Assembly (NCBI GenBank): GCA_027347125.1
Contig: DAIERC010000417.1
Span: forward strand, 1 to 8,726
Source of the DNA: Ignavibacteriales bacterium
Lineage (GTDB): Bacteria; Bacteroidota; Ignavibacteria; Ignavibacteriales; Ignavibacteriaceae
DNA length: 8,726 nucleotides
Direction: 5' to 3'
Shown: positions 6,972 through 8,726 of the stretch, piece by piece
Layout: each line of letters starts with the position of its first letter
Numbering within the stretch: position 1 is the stretch's first letter
Translations under genes and position numbers: made by a program
The notes under the pieces: generated by a model
Databases searched by the model: none
Told to the model about the DNA's origin: nothing
The model's input: the letters and a program-made list of their open reading frames with translations, nothing else

Positions 6972-7012
6972 AAAAAAAGCGATTCTTTCCATGAGGAAAA
7001 GCCTCGCTTTTT
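6972..7012 (-). terminator. Bidirectional rho-independent terminator
   Basis: On the minus strand, AAAAAGCGA pairs with TCGCTTTTT around a second inner stem (TTTCC/GGAAA) closed by a four-base loop, with a small 4×3 internal loop between the stems. The minus-strand transcript then ends in seven U (complement of 6972–6978). The flanking A and T tracts make it usable in both directions. It lies 21 bases after the stop of the DUF5683-like gene and before der, so it separates the envelope genes from the der–upp–rel group. Confidence 0.75.
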
Positions 7013-7032
7013 AAAAATGATTTCGAAAAAAA

Positions 7033-7911
7033 TTAAAAGTTAAAAGCTACATGTAACGTCGGAACATACTCAAGGTTATAAGAGTTAGTATTTTGCTCCA
7101 TCCTAAACTTCAGCGCTATTGAATCGTTATACATATCGGTTGACCAAACAGCATCCAGTATGCTCAGGAAGTGATTAACAAAAATAAATGCAACCGCGGT
7201 TGAACCTACTTTATAATAATCGTTGGCAACACCGCGCATGTGTGAATAATTTGTAAACTGTGGAGTAAGGATATGAAAATCGGTATCTGTTTGGTTGCTT
7301 GTATCCCACCCATGACTATATTGCGGGTACTTGCCGATCAATTCATAATACTGCTGCTCGCCTGGATATGGAAGCTGATGCGAATAACCTCCGCCAATAG
7401 CTGATTCCAAATTATTAAGCTGCACCCAATCTACAGTACCGTTTGCTCGTATAACCGGGTAATCCTGCGGGTTTAAATCCGGGTTCAGGTATTTTAGATT
7501 CTTCAATGTCCATTCGGCGTATTGTTTAGCGCTCCAATGCTGGTCGGCATAATTTTGAAACATTTGTGTTTGGCTGTTTCCCCTGTTATTGTATGCAATT
7601 GCCGTAGTAATTGCCGCAGCTTCAATAACGACAAATATGGCTGCTTTAAGATAAGACTGAGCGTAAAACTCTCCTGCGCCTGGTAAGATGGCCGAGAATA
7701 AACCTGCAAGGACTCTAGATTTTCGTTCAGGTTTTTGCAGATTAACAACAGATTGATTTATCGCCGGTTGATATGTAGAAATATTTTTAGAATCTAAAGA
7801 AAGCATACCAGTAAGTTTATAACCGTCTCTACCGGTATCTTGCGCCTTGGTACTTGAAAAAAATACCAAGAGACTGATAAATATTACTATTGCGAAGACA
7901 GAAATTTTCAT
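7033..7911 (-). CDS. Exported DUF5683-like membrane protein
   Basis: This 292-residue protein has an N-terminal signal peptide (hydrophobic 5–18, likely cleavage after STKA at 20–23 before QD). Residues 64–100 carry the pattern seen in DUF5683-type proteins of Bacteroidota relatives: KSRVLAGLFSAILPGAGEFY, then a hydrophobic segment at about 88–107. A second hydrophobic segment at about 236–254 ends in HFLSILDAVWS, also typical. Between them lies a long polar insert (about 110–232) rich in Tyr, Asn and Gln. The C-terminus ends in VAFNF, an aromatic end often seen on envelope proteins. No catalytic residues are apparent and the function is unknown. It starts 38 bases after the stop of the upstream barrel gene, so the two probably share a transcript, which ends at the hairpin downstream. 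The family call rests on motif resemblance. Confidence 0.78.
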   Translation of the reverse strand: MKISVFAIVIFISLLVFFSSTKAQDTGRDGYKLTGMLSLDSKNISTYQPAINQSVVNLQKPERKSRVLAGLFSAILPGAGEFYAQSYLKAAIFVVIEAAAITTAIAYNNRGNSQTQMFQNYADQHWSAKQYAEWTLKNLKYLNPDLNPQDYPVIRANGTVDWVQLNNLESAIGGGYSHQLPYPGEQQYYELIGKYPQYSHGWDTSNQTDTDFHILTPQFTNYSHMRGVANDYYKVGSTAVAFIFVNHFLSILDAVWSTDMYNDSIALKFRMEQNTNSYNLEYVPTLHVAFNF

Positions 7912-7949
7912 TTTAATTTTTTCCCAAAATAGTTCTTCCGTAAAAATAT

Positions 7950-8726
7950 TTATATATCAAAGCCGAATAATATGCCGCCGTAGAATCTCCATTCTTTACC
8001 GTAAGTAATAGTTTCCCCCCTAATCTCTTCTGAAAACCTATCGAAGCCATACGACGCATTAAAGAAAACATCGGTAGGGAAGATATAATATGAGTTCATA
8101 TGCAGTCTCAATTCGGCGCCGGCGCCCTTCTTTACTCCATTGAAATCAAACTTTCCGTTCCACGCATTACCCGCGTCGGCATAAACAGACATGAATAATT
8201 TATCAAGATATAATTGCCCTACCCTTGTATCTATGCCGGTAAATAAAGGGAAACGATACGTAAGGTTAAGCCAGCCGACTCTATTACCGCTTATGGCATA
8301 AAACGGATAAGCTTTCATGCCGATAATGCCGCCAAGGTAGAAATCAAAGAAGTCAGGCATTTGAGCGCCTATAATAGTACCTAATCTTGCCTGTACGGTT
8401 AATGTTTGTCGTTTAGCTACCGGAAAATGAATTTGCGTATTCATTTCCAGCCTGCTGAAATTATAATTATTATATTGAGGTATCAACAAGCCGTCTTGAA
8501 TTTTATAATTTCCATCGGGGTTAAATTTGTTTAACTCATAATTATAAGTAATGTCACCAGTAACACCAACCGGATTTATTTCTTCATCGATGGTCGGCTC
8601 TATCATACTGTAAGTGTATCTAATTTGAAAATTGCTGCCGATTAAATAAGTATCGGAAGTAGTAGGATAAAGATACGGCGGATCGGAATAAGGGTATGGA
8701 ATTAAGAAACTACCGAGATCGGCAGT
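7950..8726 (-). CDS. C-terminal part of an Omp85/surface-antigen-like outer-membrane β-barrel protein (5' end outside window)
   Basis: The frame is open from the window edge (first visible residues TADLGSFLIPYPYS) to a stop at 7950–7952, giving 258 residues; the internal ATG at 8606 is not the true start. The second half has barrel features: alternating hydrophobic/aromatic strands, FYLGGIIGMKAYPF, a GNRVGWLNLTYRFPLF strand, LFMSVYADAGNAWNG, GAGAELRL and a C-terminal FYGGILFGFDI. This order (LGG, then a gly/aromatic loop, a GN…RFP strand, then YADAGNAW) is that of the C-terminal barrel in Omp85/bacterial surface antigen proteins. The usual R-G-(F/Y) loop motif is K-A-Y here. Such barrels in Bacteroidota relatives are sometimes fused to TolB-like propellers; whether that is so here cannot be seen. 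It probably sits in the outer membrane. Confidence 0.72.
   Translation of the reverse strand, partial: TADLGSFLIPYPYSDPPYLYPTTSDTYLIGSNFQIRYTYSMIEPTIDEEINPVGVTGDITYNYELNKFNPDGNYKIQDGLLIPQYNNYNFSRLEMNTQIHFPVAKRQTLTVQARLGTIIGAQMPDFFDFYLGGIIGMKAYPFYAISGNRVGWLNLTYRFPLFTGIDTRVGQLYLDKLFMSVYADAGNAWNGKFDFNGVKKGAGAELRLHMNSYYIFPTDVFFNASYGFDRFSEEIRGETITYGKEWRFYGGILFGFDI

Noticed and set aside
1..8726. tRNA, rRNA, CRISPR arrays, insertion sequences or long repeats
   Set aside because: No cloverleaf-like gene, regularly spaced repeats, transposase motifs or inverted terminal repeats were seen. The only clear palindrome is the terminator at 6972–7012.

Overview
The window is an AT-rich bacterial chromosome segment in which every supported gene lies on the minus strand, so transcription runs from position 8726 down to 1. 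Several features suggest the Ignavibacteria/Melioribacteraceae side of the Bacteroidota–Chlorobi group. These are the low GC, several genes without a clear Shine-Dalgarno site, an exported DUF5683-like protein, an outer-membrane barrel protein, a long bifunctional Rel, and microcompartment shell genes in an otherwise housekeeping region. The assignment is an inference from gene content and style; there is no rRNA or other marker here.

In transcription order, the right part (8726–7033) holds the C-terminal half of an Omp85/surface-antigen-like outer-membrane barrel protein, cut by the window edge, followed by an exported DUF5683-like membrane protein. A strong bidirectional hairpin terminator (6972–7012) closes this unit. 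Next come the ribosome-assembly GTPase Der (6925–5611, interrupted by a one-base frameshift at 5980–5984), uracil phosphoribosyltransferase (upp), an exported tetratricopeptide protein that overlaps upp and starts with TTG, a bifunctional (p)ppGpp synthetase/hydrolase of the Rel/SpoT type, and the RuvX/YqgF nuclease-fold protein, which begins four bases after rel.

The left end (1134–34) is the most distinctive part: two adjacent bacterial microcompartment (BMC) shell genes behind a candidate promoter of their own. The first is a canonical PduA/EutM-like hexamer protein. The second is an unusual 271-residue protein in which a BMC domain with an altered pore loop is followed by a charged, probably disordered linker of about 130 residues and a C-terminal Rho-N/SAP-like helical module. 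A further gene may begin at position 25 and leave the window.

No RNA genes, insertion sequences, CRISPR arrays or long repeats were seen. All intergenic gaps are short (at most about 107 bases). The candidate novelty is the shell protein carrying a possible nucleic-acid-binding or cargo-tethering tail; the rest is mostly core metabolism, GTPase/stringent-response genes and envelope genes.
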